NCBI RefSeq assembly: GCF_900186535.1
Contig: NZ_FYDE01000005.1
Location: 1,836,895-1,900,894, forward strand
Direction: 5' to 3'
Length of the DNA: 64,000 nt
Source of the DNA: Marasmitruncus massiliensis
GTDB lineage: Bacteria > Bacillota > Clostridia > Oscillospirales > Ruminococcaceae
The notes below the pieces were generated by a model. The model was not told the DNA's origin, did not search any database, and saw nothing but the letters and a program-made list of their open reading frames with translations. How positions within the stretch are numbered: position 1 is the stretch's first letter; the number at the start of each line of letters is the position of its first letter. Shown here piece after piece: positions 16,249 to 24,964 of the stretch. A program made the translations under genes and the position numbers.

Positions 16249-16296
16249 TAAATTATTGATTGCATAATATTGACTGCATAATTAGGAGTGTGTGCT

Positions 16297-17967
16297 GTGA
16301 ACGTGAAAAAATATAAGCTGCTGACCTATCTGGGAATGCTTCTTCTGATCGCGCTTTATATCTTTGTCGAGGCGCCTAACCTGAATCCGTTTTTTTATGC
16401 GGACGGCGCGTTCTTCTGGGCGATTGTCATAACCGCCTTTATAGGTGTTTGGGCATTGTTTCGCTTTGGTGAACTGACAATCCAGTTTATTCCCGGCTCG
16501 AAAGGGAGGGCAGAACGTCCGTTTAACTATGTGCCCAATGAAAAATTCCCAAAATGGATAAAAATATTGCTGGTACTGCCCTGGGCGTTCCTGATTATCA
16601 TGATGATTGCGTCATCATTCATTTTTAACTGGAAAACCTACCGTGATCAGTTGGGAGAATCCAATGTCGTGCAGTTCTCGAGTGACATGCAGGCGGTCGA
16701 CTTGGCTCAGGTACCGATTGTCGATAAAACGCTTGCACTTAATCTTGCGGATAAGAAGCTGGGCGAACGCGCAGGGCTTGGCAGCCAGGTGGTAATTGGA
16801 AGATATGACGCGACGATCCAGAGAGTCAATGGAAAGCTGGTCTGGGCGGTACCGCTCTATCATTCCGGGTTTTTCAAATGGCTGACAAACCTTTCAGGCA
16901 CTCCCGGTTATATTCTCGTTTCCGCCACAGATGTCAACGATGTGGACTATATGGAAAATTACCGTGTGAAGTATCAGCCAAATAACTATCTGCTTCATGA
17001 TATCAAACGTCATACAAGGTTCGGGGGCGCGTGGTTTGACGGGATTACGGATCCGTCTTTTGAAATTGATGATAACGGCCAGCCCTATTGGGTTTATACT
17101 ACCTACCGCAATCTGCGTGGATTTAATCTGCCGGAAGCCACCGGCGCATGGGTGGTCAACGCAACCACCGGGGAGATGGCCAAATATACGATCGAAACTT
17201 TACCAGGATGGATTGACCGTGTCCAGCCGGAAGATTTTATTATCAGCCAGATTGATAACAAGGGAGAATTTGTACGCGGTTGGCTGAATTTTGCCGATAA
17301 GGATAAATTCCGTTCTTCTCCCGGACACATTATTGTTTATAACAATGACCGCTGTTATTTATTTACCGGAATGACCAGTGTTAGCGCTGATGAGAGCGCG
17401 ATTGGTTTCATCATGGTGGATATGGTTTCGAAAGAGTCGATTGTTTATCAGATGGCTGGCGCTACTGAAAATGCGGCAATGAGTTCCGCGCAGGGCAAAG
17501 TGCAGCATCTGAATTATTCGGCAACTTTCCCGTTGATTTTGAATCTTGACGGTCAGCCTACCTATTTTATGGCGCTGAAAGATCAGGCAGGCTTAATTAA
17601 ACAGTACGCATTTGTCTCCGTTACCAATTATTCCGTAGTAGGAACCGGCGAAACAATTGAACTGGCTATGCGTGACTACCGCCAGAACCTGAAAAGCGGG
17701 GGAATCTCAACGGTCATTGAATCTGAGGAAACCGAGAAGATTACCGGAACGGTCCTGCGAATTGCTCCGGAGATTGTTGAAGGGGACACGGTATATAAGA
17801 TGATCCTGAATGAGTATCAGGACAGAATTTTCATTGTTCCCGGTATGCTGAGTGATGAACTGGCACTTACCAGAGAAGGCGACCGTGTGGAACTGGAATA
17901 CCCGAAAAGCGAAAACCTGATTTTCCAGGCAGAGGCATTCGACAACATGGCCTTCCAGCAGAAATAG
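16297..17967 (+). CDS. Conserved membrane protein of unknown function
   Basis: This 556-residue product has three hydrophobic helices near the N-terminus (about 5-22, 35-55, 85-110). A large domain of about 440 residues follows, rich in beta-type sequence with Trp, Tyr and Asn (YWVYTTYRNLRGFNLPEATG, GWIDRVQPEDFI). The final region (TGTVLRIAPEIVEGDTVYKM) looks like an OB-fold or barrel domain. No family was recognised. The start is taken as GTG 16297 with AGGAG 8 bases upstream; a GTG at 16288 is nearer the ribosome site than usual. It is a monocistronic unit with its own promoter and a strong terminator. The location of the large domain (cytoplasm or outside) cannot be fixed by inspection. 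Confidence 0.75.
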   Translation: MNVKKYKLLTYLGMLLLIALYIFVEAPNLNPFFYADGAFFWAIVITAFIGVWALFRFGELTIQFIPGSKGRAERPFNYVPNEKFPKWIKILLVLPWAFLIIMMIASSFIFNWKTYRDQLGESNVVQFSSDMQAVDLAQVPIVDKTLALNLADKKLGERAGLGSQVVIGRYDATIQRVNGKLVWAVPLYHSGFFKWLTNLSGTPGYILVSATDVNDVDYMENYRVKYQPNNYLLHDIKRHTRFGGAWFDGITDPSFEIDDNGQPYWVYTTYRNLRGFNLPEATGAWVVNATTGEMAKYTIETLPGWIDRVQPEDFIISQIDNKGEFVRGWLNFADKDKFRSSPGHIIVYNNDRCYLFTGMTSVSADESAIGFIMVDMVSKESIVYQMAGATENAAMSSAQGKVQHLNYSATFPLILNLDGQPTYFMALKDQAGLIKQYAFVSVTNYSVVGTGETIELAMRDYRQNLKSGGISTVIESEETEKITGTVLRIAPEIVEGDTVYKMILNEYQDRIFIVPGMLSDELALTREGDRVELEYPKSENLIFQAEAFDNMAFQQK

Positions 17968-17972
17968 TATGG

Positions 17973-18013
17973 AACAGGGACGCTCTCCACTTTGCAGAGA
18001 GCGTCCCTGTTTT
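17973..18013 (+). terminator. Strong intrinsic terminator
   Basis: AACAGGGACGCTCTC pairs perfectly with GAGAGCGTCCCTGTT around a 9-base loop and is followed by TTT. Confidence 0.9.
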
Positions 18014-18016
18014 CAA

Positions 18017-18045
18017 TTGACGAAGGAATCCGCTGGGGGTATAAT
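18017..18045 (+). promoter_or_regulatory. Sigma-A promoter of ptsI
   Basis: TTGACG (18017-18022) and TATAAT (18040-18045) are 17 bases apart. This gives a leader of about 70 nt before the ptsI start. Confidence 0.8.
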
Positions 18046-18124
18046 AAATTTATAGACGGTTGCGTATATTTAGCACGTACTATCTATAAGACGGAATGAA
18101 CAAACGCGGAACGGAGGGTGCGCA

Positions 18125-19774
18125 ATGAAGAAGATCACCGGAGTAGGGGCGTGCGAAGGAATCGCAATCGGGAAACTTCGTGTGTTCGATAACACAGTAT
18201 CAACCATTGCGCCGCGGACAGTTCAGGATATTGAGGCGGAGCTTTCACGTTTCCATGATGCTCGTCAGCGTGCAATTGATAAGATTGAGGAACTGCGCGG
18301 CATAGCACTGAAAAAAGTCGGCCCGGAAGATTCGATGATTTTCAGAATCCATCAGGTACTTTTAAACGATCATGCCTATATTGCGCAGGTGGAATCAGCG
18401 ATTACCGGCGGACATGTTTCCGCCGAATATGCCGTTCAGCAGGTAGGCGCACAATTTGCCTCCATGTTCCGTCAGATGGAAAGCCCATATATGCGGGAAC
18501 GAAGTGCTGATGTAGTAGACGTTTCCAATCGGATTATCAGTATGTTAAACGGAGAACATGTGCGCGATCTTTGTGAAGGAGAGGAACCATTTATTTTAGC
18601 CGCGCAGGATCTGCTGCCCAGCGAGGCAATTCGAATGGACCGCAGCAAGGTTCTGGCGGTCGTTACCTGCACCGGTTCCAAGACGTCACATGCCGCGATT
18701 TTGTCCCGCACGATGGGAATTCCGACCGTGGTGGGAACAGGAATGCAGCTTTCTATGCTGAATAATGGGCAGACGATTGTGGTGGACGGAGCGAGCGGTG
18801 TTGTAATTCCCGACCCGGACGAGACAATTTTATGGGAATATGAGCGTAAACGTGCCGCGTACGAAAATGACCGGCAGCGTCTGGAACAGCTTGTAGCGGT
18901 TCCGAGCCGTACTTTGGATGGAACCGCGGTTTCGGTTTGCGCCAATATCAGCCATCCGGATGATGTGGATTCCGTTTTGGAAAACGGGGGAGAAGGAATC
19001 GGATTATTCCGGACGGAATATCTGTATCTGGACAATGACCGTTTCCCGACAGAGAAAGAGCAGTTTTTGATTTATAAATCTGTGTTGGAACGAATGGCCG
19101 GCCGGCGTGTAGTCATTCGGACGCTGGATTTAGGTGCGGACAAACCCGCACCGTGCCTTCATATGCCCCATGAGGAGAATCCCGCCATGGGCTGCCGCGC
19201 CATTCGCATCTGTCTGCGCAGGCCTGATATTTTTATAACTCAGGTGCGCGCTTTACTGCGTGCGTCTGCATATGGAAAACTGTCTGTCCTGATTCCAATG
19301 GTTACGTCGTTAGATGAAGTCCGCCATGTAAAGCAGACATTTGCATCCTGCATGGCTGAATTAAGAGAAGAAAAAATCCCTTTTGCGAAAGTGGAACTTG
19401 GAGTCATGATTGAAACACCTTCCGCCGCAATCCTGAGCGATCAGCTTGCGAATGAGGTGGATTTCTTCTCATTCGGTACGAATGATCTTACGCAATATGT
19501 TCTTGCGGTTGACAGGATGAACGCTTCCATCAGCGAACTTTACGACCCGGCTCATCCGGCAGTGCTCAGGCTGATGCGCATTGCTGCTGAAAATGCCGCC
19601 AAAAACGGAATTTGGTGTGCTGTGTGCGGGGAATCAGGCTCAAATACGGATTTGACGGACCTCTATCTTTCCATGGGTATTACTGAATTTTCCGTTGCGC
19701 CTTCCTCCATTTTAAGAGTACGCGACAAAATTTGCTCCATTGATTTATCCAAACAGGAAGTCAGTTTTGTCTAG
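18125..19774 (+). CDS. ptsI: PTS phosphoenolpyruvate-protein phosphotransferase (enzyme I)
   Basis: This 549-residue cytoplasmic enzyme transfers phosphate from PEP to HPr, feeding all PTS sugar transporters. The N-terminal phosphohistidine domain has the active His189 in GSKTSHAAILSR. The C-terminal PEP-binding barrel shows GIGLFRTEYLY, NPAMGCRAIR, FGTNDLTQY and the catalytic Cys in CAVCGESG. It is slightly shorter than the usual 570-575 residues but all motifs are present. The ATG at 18125 follows CGGAGGG by 6 bases. No HPr gene is adjacent, so ptsH must lie elsewhere. Confidence 0.95.
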   Translation: MKKITGVGACEGIAIGKLRVFDNTVSTIAPRTVQDIEAELSRFHDARQRAIDKIEELRGIALKKVGPEDSMIFRIHQVLLNDHAYIAQVESAITGGHVSAEYAVQQVGAQFASMFRQMESPYMRERSADVVDVSNRIISMLNGEHVRDLCEGEEPFILAAQDLLPSEAIRMDRSKVLAVVTCTGSKTSHAAILSRTMGIPTVVGTGMQLSMLNNGQTIVVDGASGVVIPDPDETILWEYERKRAAYENDRQRLEQLVAVPSRTLDGTAVSVCANISHPDDVDSVLENGGEGIGLFRTEYLYLDNDRFPTEKEQFLIYKSVLERMAGRRVVIRTLDLGADKPAPCLHMPHEENPAMGCRAIRICLRRPDIFITQVRALLRASAYGKLSVLIPMVTSLDEVRHVKQTFASCMAELREEKIPFAKVELGVMIETPSAAILSDQLANEVDFFSFGTNDLTQYVLAVDRMNASISELYDPAHPAVLRLMRIAAENAAKNGIWCAVCGESGSNTDLTDLYLSMGITEFSVAPSSILRVRDKICSIDLSKQEVSFV

Positions 19775-19793
19775 TCTTTATTTTGAAAAGCGC

Positions 19794-19822
19794 TTGCAAA
19801 TAATCAAAAAATACGTTACAAT
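19794..19822 (+). promoter_or_regulatory. Promoter of the folT riboswitch transcript
   Basis: TTGCAA (19794-19799) and TACAAT (19817-19822) are 17 bases apart, placing transcription start just before the aptamer. Confidence 0.75.
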
Positions 19823-19834
19823 ATGTTCACTCAT

Positions 19835-19935
19835 AGCAGAGTAGAAGTCTGTGCGTTAAGTGCTGTCCGAACGGGGAGTTGTCGGATGGACGAAAAGGAA
19901 ACTTGCGGTACAGTCTTCGCATCCCGCTGCTGCAT
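19835..19935 (+). ncRNA. Tetrahydrofolate (THF) riboswitch
   Basis: The segment carries the conserved blocks of the folT-type THF aptamer in order: AGCAGAGTAG, GCGTTAAGTG, GAACGGGGAGTTGTC, GGACGAAAAGG, and CTTCGCATCCCGCTGCT closing the P1 helix (AGCAG at the start with CTGCT at the end). It lies between a promoter and a folate-transporter gene, the classical context. It senses reduced folates and lowers folT expression when they are plentiful. Confidence 0.93.
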
Positions 19936-19946
19936 CCAAAGAGCGA

Positions 19947-19992
19947 CCCCTCTTTTCATGTAGCAAACTGTTACATGAAAGGAGGTTTTTTT
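19947..19992 (+). promoter_or_regulatory. Riboswitch expression platform: hairpin holding the folT ribosome site and a T7 tract
   Basis: TCTTTTCATGTA (19951-19962) pairs with TACATGAAAGGA around a 9-base loop, the upstream CC extending towards GG. The 3' arm contains the folT ribosome site AAAGGAGG (19978-19985), followed at once by seven T and then ATG. The same hairpin can therefore terminate transcription and hide the ribosome site. Confidence 0.8.
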
Positions 19993-20586
19993 ATGTTGCA
20001 ATCTATTCGTGTGTTTTTTGCGGATCTGCGCAAGATGCCTGCACTGGTGGAGTCTTCTGTTCAGGAACTGCGCCGCGTTTCTTCCCTGACGGGCGCGGCC
20101 ATGCTTTCCGCGCTGAATGTGATTCTCAACCAGTTCACAGTGGTGCTCAGCCTGACGCAAAAACTCGGGTTCTCGTTTCTCACGGTCGGAGTTTCGGGTA
20201 TGCTCTATGGCCCGGTGCTGACAGGGCTGATTGGTGCGGGGACAGATATCCTGAAATTTTTCGTGGGACCGCCCAACGGGCCATTTTTTCCGGGCTTTAC
20301 ATTGAGTGAGTTCCTGCAGGGCTTTCTCTATGGGCTATTCCTTTACCAAAAACCGATAACCTTGAAACGTACTTTCGCAGCCAAGCTTACGACAACTTTG
20401 GTAATCAACATGACTCTGACCCCACTTTGGCTGTCAATGATGTATGGCGATGCGTTTTATGTATTAGTCGGCGCCCGCCTCTTGAAAAATGTTTTGATGC
20501 TGCCGATAGAAACCGCGCTGCTCTATTTTCTGCTGAAAAAGGTGCGTGAGTTCCGGCCTGTTCGAAACGAAAACAACCACATTTAG
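19993..20586 (+). CDS. folT: Folate ECF transporter S component
   Basis: This 197-residue integral membrane protein has about six hydrophobic segments and the S-component N-terminal pattern (LTGAAMLSALNVILN). It binds folate and works with the shared ECF energy module (EcfA/A'/T), which is not encoded in this window. The start at 19993 is fixed by the ribosome site AAAGGAGG 7 bases upstream; an in-frame ATG at 19879 lies inside the riboswitch. Specificity for folate is supported mainly by the THF riboswitch. Confidence 0.92.
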   Translation: MLQSIRVFFADLRKMPALVESSVQELRRVSSLTGAAMLSALNVILNQFTVVLSLTQKLGFSFLTVGVSGMLYGPVLTGLIGAGTDILKFFVGPPNGPFFPGFTLSEFLQGFLYGLFLYQKPITLKRTFAAKLTTTLVINMTLTPLWLSMMYGDAFYVLVGARLLKNVLMLPIETALLYFLLKKVREFRPVRNENNHI

Positions 20587-20592
20587 CTATAT

Positions 20593-20623
20593 AAAAAAGT
20601 CCAACAGCTGTTGGACTTTTTTA
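20593..20623 (+). terminator. Palindromic terminator after folT
   Basis: GTCCAACAGCTGTTGGAC is a perfect 18-base palindrome flanked by A6 and T6, and can act on either strand. The following AT-rich stretch up to 20790 shows no gene or other structure. Confidence 0.85.
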
Positions 20624-20792
20624 TATTACCCGGCTAAATTTATTGTATATAATATCTAATTAAATGAACTTAAAGACAAGATCATATATAAATAATATTC
20701 AAAAATTGAGTTTTATGTTTCCAAAAGAGCAGCATTAGACGATAGTGAATTTGTATATAACAGGAAATCGTAATTTATTTTAACGAGTTATC

Positions 20793-20820
20793 TTGCAATT
20801 CCCGCCTTTTTTGCTATAAT
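20793..20820 (+). promoter_or_regulatory. Promoter of the liv operon
   Basis: TTGCAA (20793-20798) and a perfect TATAAT (20815-20820) are 16 bases apart, about 70 bases before livK. Confidence 0.75.
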
Positions 20821-20893
20821 ATAGTGTATGCAATTGAAAGACAGTTGTTTTTCTAATTGTGAAATTCCGACATGAATTTAGGAGGAAAATCAG

Positions 20894-22069
20894 ATGAAAA
20901 GAATTCTTGCGGCGTCAGTGGCGGCAGTTCTGGCAATTGGAACTTTGGCAGGCTGCGGATCAAAGGCAACAAATGATACATCCGGCGCTGGTTCGGCTGA
21001 CGGGGATGTCATTAAGATCGGTATTTTCGAACCACTTACCGGTGCGAATGCAGCAGGCGGTCAGCTCGAGGTAGAAGGCATGATGCTGGCCAATGAAATG
21101 CGCCCGGAAGTGTTGGGCAAAAAGGTTGTTCTTGTGCAGGCTGACAATAAGTCAGATAAGGCGGAGGCGACTACGGCCGCGGCTCGTTTGATTGAAAAAG
21201 AGAAGGTGGCCTGCATTCTTGGTTCCTGGGGATCCTCTCTTTCGATTGCTGCCGGTGACCTGGTAAAAACAAATAAAGTCCCGGCTATCGGTGCATCCTG
21301 CACCAATCCGCTGGTAACCCAGGGTAATGATTATTATTTCCGTGTCTGCTTCATTGATACCGATCAGGGCCGCATTGTTGCAAACTATTGCGCGGATAAT
21401 TTTGGCGCAAAGAAAGTTGCGGTAATTCAGGAAGTATCCAATGACTATTCCACCGGACTTGTCAAAATATTCTCTGAAAACTTTAAAGCCAAGGGCGGAG
21501 AAATTATTGACGGCGGAAGCTATCAGACCAATGATACCGACTTCTCCGGTATTCTTGCCAACCTGAAGTCTTCCAATCCGGATGCCATCTTTGCTCCCGG
21601 CAACTACACGGAATCCGCTATGATCATCAAGCAGGCCCGTGCACAGGGGATCACCGCTCCGTTTATCGGCTGCGATACATGGGAAACCGGTCCGTTCATT
21701 GAGGTTGGCGGCTCCGATGTGGAAGGCGCAATTATGACCACTTTCTTCGATGACAAAAACCCGGTCAATGACGAAGGCAAAAAGTTCGTTGAGGCATACA
21801 ATAAAAAATATCCGGATAAACAGGGAAATATCGACTCTGTTGCGGCTCTCGGCTACGATGCCTATATGCTTGCGCTGGACGCGATTGAAAGAGCCGGTTC
21901 CACGGATGGTACCGCTGTGCGCGATGCCATTGCGGCGACAAAGGATTTCCAGGGCGCAACCGGTGCAATTACAATCAATGAAACCGGCGATGCGGATAAA
22001 GACGTCGCGATTATCAAAACGGTGAAGGACGGCAAATTCACTTTCCTGGATACCGTTAAGATGAAATAA
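20894..22069 (+). CDS. livK: Branched-chain amino-acid ABC transporter substrate-binding lipoprotein
   Basis: This 391-residue lipoprotein has a signal peptide and lipobox LAGC (Cys21). A Ser/Thr/Asp-rich spacer and a type I periplasmic-binding fold of the Leu/Ile/Val-binding family follow (IGIFEPLTGANAAGG, IGASCTNPLVT, YFRVCFIDTDQG, GYDAYMLALDAI). It captures the ligand outside and delivers it to LivHMGF encoded downstream. AGGAGG stands 8 bases before the ATG. Exact ligand (Leu/Ile/Val, another amino acid or urea-like) is not fixed by sequence. Confidence 0.92.
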   Translation: MKRILAASVAAVLAIGTLAGCGSKATNDTSGAGSADGDVIKIGIFEPLTGANAAGGQLEVEGMMLANEMRPEVLGKKVVLVQADNKSDKAEATTAAARLIEKEKVACILGSWGSSLSIAAGDLVKTNKVPAIGASCTNPLVTQGNDYYFRVCFIDTDQGRIVANYCADNFGAKKVAVIQEVSNDYSTGLVKIFSENFKAKGGEIIDGGSYQTNDTDFSGILANLKSSNPDAIFAPGNYTESAMIIKQARAQGITAPFIGCDTWETGPFIEVGGSDVEGAIMTTFFDDKNPVNDEGKKFVEAYNKKYPDKQGNIDSVAALGYDAYMLALDAIERAGSTDGTAVRDAIAATKDFQGATGAITINETGDADKDVAIIKTVKDGKFTFLDTVKMK

Positions 22070-22091
22070 CTCCCTTTTGTTCCTGACAATT

Positions 22092-22126
22092 GGCAAGCGT
22101 ATCCTTTTTATAAGGGTACGCTTGCC
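22092..22126 (+). promoter_or_regulatory. Intercistronic hairpin between livK and livH
   Basis: GGCAAGCGTATCC pairs with GGGTACGCTTGCC (one G-U pair) around a 9-base loop, with no T-run. Such hairpins protect the upstream binding-protein message or partly terminate, which gives more binding protein than permease. Confidence 0.6.
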
Positions 22127-22173
22127 GGTATTTCTATCGGTTATTCAAAATTTAGTATTCGAGGTAAGCTGCT

Positions 22174-23067
22174 ATGACGATGGCGACATTTATGCAACAG
22201 TTGACAAACGGCATTTCATTAGGCAGCCTCTATGCGCTAATCGCCATAGGCTACACAATGGTTTATGGTATTTTGCGTCTAATCAATTTCGCTCACGGCG
22301 ATATTGTAATGATGGCTGCCTATTTTGCTTTTTTCGGAATCGCGGTGTTTCATATCCCGTGGTATATTACTTTTTTGGCGGTAGTTCTTCTGACTGCGCT
22401 GCTTGGTATCGTCGTGGAACGTACGGCCTACCGTACGCTGCGCGACGCTCCCAGAACATCAATTTTGATCTCGGCAATCGGCGTGTCCTTCTTGCTTGAG
22501 AATCTTGCTACTTATCTGTTTTCCGGAATTCCCAAAGCGTTTCCGGAATTTAAATTTATGACAACACCATTCAGCGTTGGCGGAGTCTTGATTCAGCCGT
22601 TGGTCGTTGTAGTACCGGTAGTGACAATTCTTCTTTTGTTTGTTTTGCTGTTTATCATTAATAAAACAAGGCTGGGCATGGCAATGCGCGCTGTGTCAAA
22701 GGATTATGAAACCGCACGCCTGATGGGAATCGAGATCAACGGCGTCATCTCCGCTACATTTGGAATTGGTTCCGGCCTGGCGGCGGTGGGTGCGCTGATG
22801 TGGGGGATGAAATATTCGAGCATTCAGCCGCTGATGGGTGTTATGCCGGGATTGAAATGCTTTATCGCGGCAGTCATCGGAGGTATCGGCAATATTAAGG
22901 GTGCGGTGCTCGGCGGATTTATCCTTGGCCTTGCCGAGATCCTGCTCGTTGCATTTCTGCCGTCCCTGACAGGGTACCGTGACGCAATCGCGTTTATTAT
23001 ATTAATTATCATTCTGCTTTTCCGTCCAATGGGTATTTTGGGCGAAAAACAGACCGATAAAGTGTAA
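22174..23067 (+). CDS. livH: Branched-chain amino-acid ABC transporter permease LivH
   Basis: This 297-residue inner-membrane permease has about eight transmembrane helices. It carries the LivH-type motifs SLYALIAIGYTMVYGILRLI and INFAHGD at the start, the cytoplasmic EAA-like loop MAMRAVSKDYETARLMGIE, and VIGGIGNIKGAVLGG. It forms the channel with LivM. GAGG lies 9 bases before the ATG. It is the second gene of the livKHMGF operon. Confidence 0.93.
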   Translation: MTMATFMQQLTNGISLGSLYALIAIGYTMVYGILRLINFAHGDIVMMAAYFAFFGIAVFHIPWYITFLAVVLLTALLGIVVERTAYRTLRDAPRTSILISAIGVSFLLENLATYLFSGIPKAFPEFKFMTTPFSVGGVLIQPLVVVVPVVTILLLFVLLFIINKTRLGMAMRAVSKDYETARLMGIEINGVISATFGIGSGLAAVGALMWGMKYSSIQPLMGVMPGLKCFIAAVIGGIGNIKGAVLGGFILGLAEILLVAFLPSLTGYRDAIAFIILIIILLFRPMGILGEKQTDKV

Positions 23068-23081
23068 GGAGGCTGCGGCGA

Positions 23082-24197
23082 ATGGGAAATAGCGTCAATG
23101 CCTCTGGGGCAAATCAAAAAAGCAACAGGATGAAATATGTCCGAATCGGAATCCTGCTGGTAGTCGTTCTGATTTTTGTATTCATCGCGGATATTACCGT
23201 GAATTCTTATGTGCGCAGAATTTTAAATCTGTGCGCGATCTATACGATACTTGGCCTTTCTATGAATCTTGTAAACGGCTTTACTGGTCTGTTTTCTCTG
23301 GGGCAGGCGGGATTCATGGCGGTGGGAGCCTATTGCGTAGCCGTATTCACTGTACCCGTTGAATCGCGGGCTGCAATGTTCTATCTGGTTCCGCAGAACC
23401 CCGCTATTGCTAATCTGGAGCTGCCGTTTGTGGTTGCGCTCCTGCTCGGCGGATTTGTATCGGCTTTCTTCGCATTCTTGATCGGATTTCCTGTTCTGCG
23501 CCTGAAGGGCGACTATCTTGCAATCGCTACGCTTGGTTTTTCCGAGATCATCCGTATCGTATTTACAAATACGCAGACAATCACGAACGGTGCGCTTGGA
23601 ATAAAGGGAATACCGACCATTAACAGGCTGTGGTGGACTTTTGGTATTGCGATTTTAGTCGTGATATTTATGTTTTTGTTAATTAATTCTACTTACGGGC
23701 GAGCTTTTAAGGCAATTCGAGAGGATGAAATTGCTGCGGAGGCCATGGGCATCAGCCTGTTTAAGCATAAGGTTCTGTCCTTTACAATCAGCGGCTTTCT
23801 GGCCGGCATCGGCGGCGGTCTGTTTGCGGCCCTGCTCGGAACGGTTGACCCCAAGCAGTTCTATTTTACCTTGACTTACAATTTCCTGCTCATCATTGTG
23901 CTTGGCGGCATGGGAAGTATTTCCGGTACCATTATTTCCGCATTTATTGTTACAGCAGGCTTGGAGTGGCTTCGTCTGCTGGATGAACCGCATGCAATTT
24001 TTGGCTGGAACGTTCCGTTGTTCCGTCCCGGCCTGAGAATGGTTGTCTTTTCAATCTTACTGATGGCAATCGTTTTATTCTGGAGCCGCGGGCTTATGGG
24101 AAATCAGGAATTGTCCTGGGAATATGTGAAAAAGGTGCCTGACAAAGTGCGTAATGCGTTTCGGATAAAATCCGCCAAAGGAGGTGCCGCAAAGTGA
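23082..24197 (+). CDS. livM: Branched-chain amino-acid ABC transporter permease LivM
   Basis: This 371-residue permease, partner of LivH, has about ten hydrophobic segments. Family motifs are YTILGLSMNLVNGFTGLFSL, LKGDYLAIATLGFSEIIRI and the loop GRAFKAIREDEIAAEAMGIS, followed by VLGGMGSISG. AAGGAGG precedes the ATG by 9 bases. The stop overlaps the GTG start of livG by four bases (GTGA), so the two are translationally coupled. Confidence 0.93.
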   Translation: MGNSVNASGANQKSNRMKYVRIGILLVVVLIFVFIADITVNSYVRRILNLCAIYTILGLSMNLVNGFTGLFSLGQAGFMAVGAYCVAVFTVPVESRAAMFYLVPQNPAIANLELPFVVALLLGGFVSAFFAFLIGFPVLRLKGDYLAIATLGFSEIIRIVFTNTQTITNGALGIKGIPTINRLWWTFGIAILVVIFMFLLINSTYGRAFKAIREDEIAAEAMGISLFKHKVLSFTISGFLAGIGGGLFAALLGTVDPKQFYFTLTYNFLLIIVLGGMGSISGTIISAFIVTAGLEWLRLLDEPHAIFGWNVPLFRPGLRMVVFSILLMAIVLFWSRGLMGNQELSWEYVKKVPDKVRNAFRIKSAKGGAAK

Positions 24198-24964
24198 GTA
24201 TTCTAAAAACTGAAAATGTTGTCATGCAGTTCGGCGGCGTTGTCGCGGTGGATTCGCTCAACATTGAAGTGAATGAGGGCGAGATTGTAGCGTTAATTGG
24301 ACCGAACGGGGCGGGAAAAACGACAGCATTTAACTGTATTACCGGTGTTTACATCCCCACAAGCGGGCGCGTGTTGTTTGAAGACCAAAATATCACAGGA
24401 AAAAGCCCTGATAAGATTACAAAACTCGGTATCGCCCGCACCTTCCAAAATATCCGGTTGTTTAAAGATTTGACCGTAATGGAAAATGTGCTGATAGCCA
24501 AGCATCTTCATGTAAACTACAATTTTCTTTCCGCGACCCTGCGTTTGCCAAAAGCTTTGTACGGGGAACGGCAGATGAAGAATGAATGTGAAGAGCTTTT
24601 GGAGCGGCTTGGTTTGACTGCGGTAAAAAACGAAATCTCCAGCTCTCTGCCTTACGGTATGCAGCGCCATCTCGAAATTGCACGTGCTCTGGCGACAAAT
24701 CCCAAACTTTTGCTGCTGGATGAGCCGGCGGCGGGAATGAACCCCCATGAAACAGATGAACTGACCGCATTTATTAAGACCGTAAAAGATGATTATCATC
24801 TTACGGTGTTTATGATTGAACACCATATGGATCTGGTTATGGAAATTTCCGACAGAATTTATGTACTGGACTTCGGTCAAACAATCGCCAAAGGCACGCC
24901 CGATGAGATCCAGAATAACGATCGTGTCATTCAGGCTTATTTGGGGGTGCAGGAAGATGCTTAA
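24194..24964 (+). CDS. livG: Branched-chain amino-acid ABC transporter ATPase LivG
   Basis: This 256-residue ABC ATPase has Walker A GPNGAGKTT, the LivG-type Q-loop ARTFQNIRLF, a degenerate signature LPYGMQRHLEIARAL, Walker B LLLLDEPAAGMNP and the switch His in MIEHHMDLVME. It energises transport with LivF. It starts with GTG inside the livM stop. The signature reads SLPYGMQ rather than LSGGQ, which is usual in LivG proteins. Confidence 0.93.
   Translation: MSILKTENVVMQFGGVVAVDSLNIEVNEGEIVALIGPNGAGKTTAFNCITGVYIPTSGRVLFEDQNITGKSPDKITKLGIARTFQNIRLFKDLTVMENVLIAKHLHVNYNFLSATLRLPKALYGERQMKNECEELLERLGLTAVKNEISSSLPYGMQRHLEIARALATNPKLLLLDEPAAGMNPHETDELTAFIKTVKDDYHLTVFMIEHHMDLVMEISDRIYVLDFGQTIAKGTPDEIQNNDRVIQAYLGVQEDA

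Noticed and set aside
21152-22096. 314-codon minus-strand frame opposite livK
   Set aside because: LivK is complete with lipobox and family motifs; the antisense frame is a codon-bias shadow.
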